Below are positions 41,114 to 41,135 of a DNA stretch of 41,135 bases, one piece after another. The position numbers were made by a program, and so were the translations under genes. The stretch spans positions 1 to 41,135 of the forward strand of contig JALKBU010000422.1 in the NCBI GenBank assembly GCA_023091735.1, in the 5' to 3' direction. The DNA comes from Trichomonas tenax (taxonomy: Eukaryota; Parabasalia; Trichomonadida; Trichomonadidae). A model generated the notes under the pieces. The model did not search any database, was not told the origin of the DNA, and saw only the letters and a program-made list of their open reading frames with translations. Each line of letters opens with the position of its first letter. Position 1 is the first letter of the stretch.

Positions 41114-41135
41114 ATTTTTTTTCATTGCCAAATCT

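Noticed and set aside
1..41135. CRISPR array, prokaryotic operon or ribosome binding sites
   Set aside because: No regularly spaced repeats. Gene structure, spacing and families are eukaryotic.

Overview
The window looks like nuclear DNA of a trichomonad (parabasalid) protist of the Trichomonas/Tritrichomonas type. The sequence is AT-rich and the genes are long single ORFs with no convincing introns. Intact genes on both strands are separated by only about 50-500 bp. Several starts have a trichomonad-type initiator (TCAYWW) just upstream of the ATG. The gene families also fit: an R2R3 Myb protein with only two repeats, a beta-helix-like surface protein with a charged cytoplasmic tail, and decayed GT61/GT31 glycosyltransferases. 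The species cannot be fixed from this sequence alone.

Layout. Positions 1-157: one arm of a dispersed repeat whose inverted copy lies at 40861-41017. Positions 110-2520: a hypothetical ORF and a broken GT61-type glycosyltransferase. Positions 3238-11431 (minus): a tight three-gene block with a double-PHD/degenerate-SET protein, a RalGAP-like protein and a VPS8-like CORVET subunit. Positions 11432-13911: non-coding. Positions 13912-15702: a beta-helix-like membrane protein. Positions 16073-17167: a MYST histone acetyltransferase. Positions 17231-20539 (minus): a TM9SF/nonaspanin and a DHHC-family protein that has lost its DHHC motif. Positions 20657-22792: a PH+LRR (CARMIL-like) gene with three in-frame stops. 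Positions 23034-26961: an AT-hook/cupin-like (possibly CENP-C-like) protein, a polytopic GT-C-like membrane protein and a small nucleoplasmin-like protein. Positions 27017-31155: a gene graveyard with a GT31-like relic, a second GT61 relic and a pair of short inverted repeats. Positions 31156-38143 (minus): a Myb protein, an armadillo-like protein and VPS11. Positions 38257-41135: a 1-kb element with 46-bp perfect terminal inverted repeats, an unrecognised broken gene, decayed AT-rich repeats and the second arm of the long inverted repeat.

Functional themes are endosomal tethering and membrane traffic (VPS8, VPS11, TM9SF, DHHC-like), chromatin and transcription (MYST, PHD/SET, AT-hook/cupin, nucleoplasmin-like, Myb) and surface glycosylation (the glycosyltransferase relics and the GT-C-like protein). 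Nothing suggests an operon; the neighbours are probably transcribed one by one. The least ordinary features are the DHHC pseudoenzyme-like protein, the stop-interrupted but frame-preserved LRR gene, the possible divergent CENP-C, the 1-kb terminal-inverted-repeat element and the broken gene next to it. All family calls come from reading the translated sequences by eye; no database search was run.
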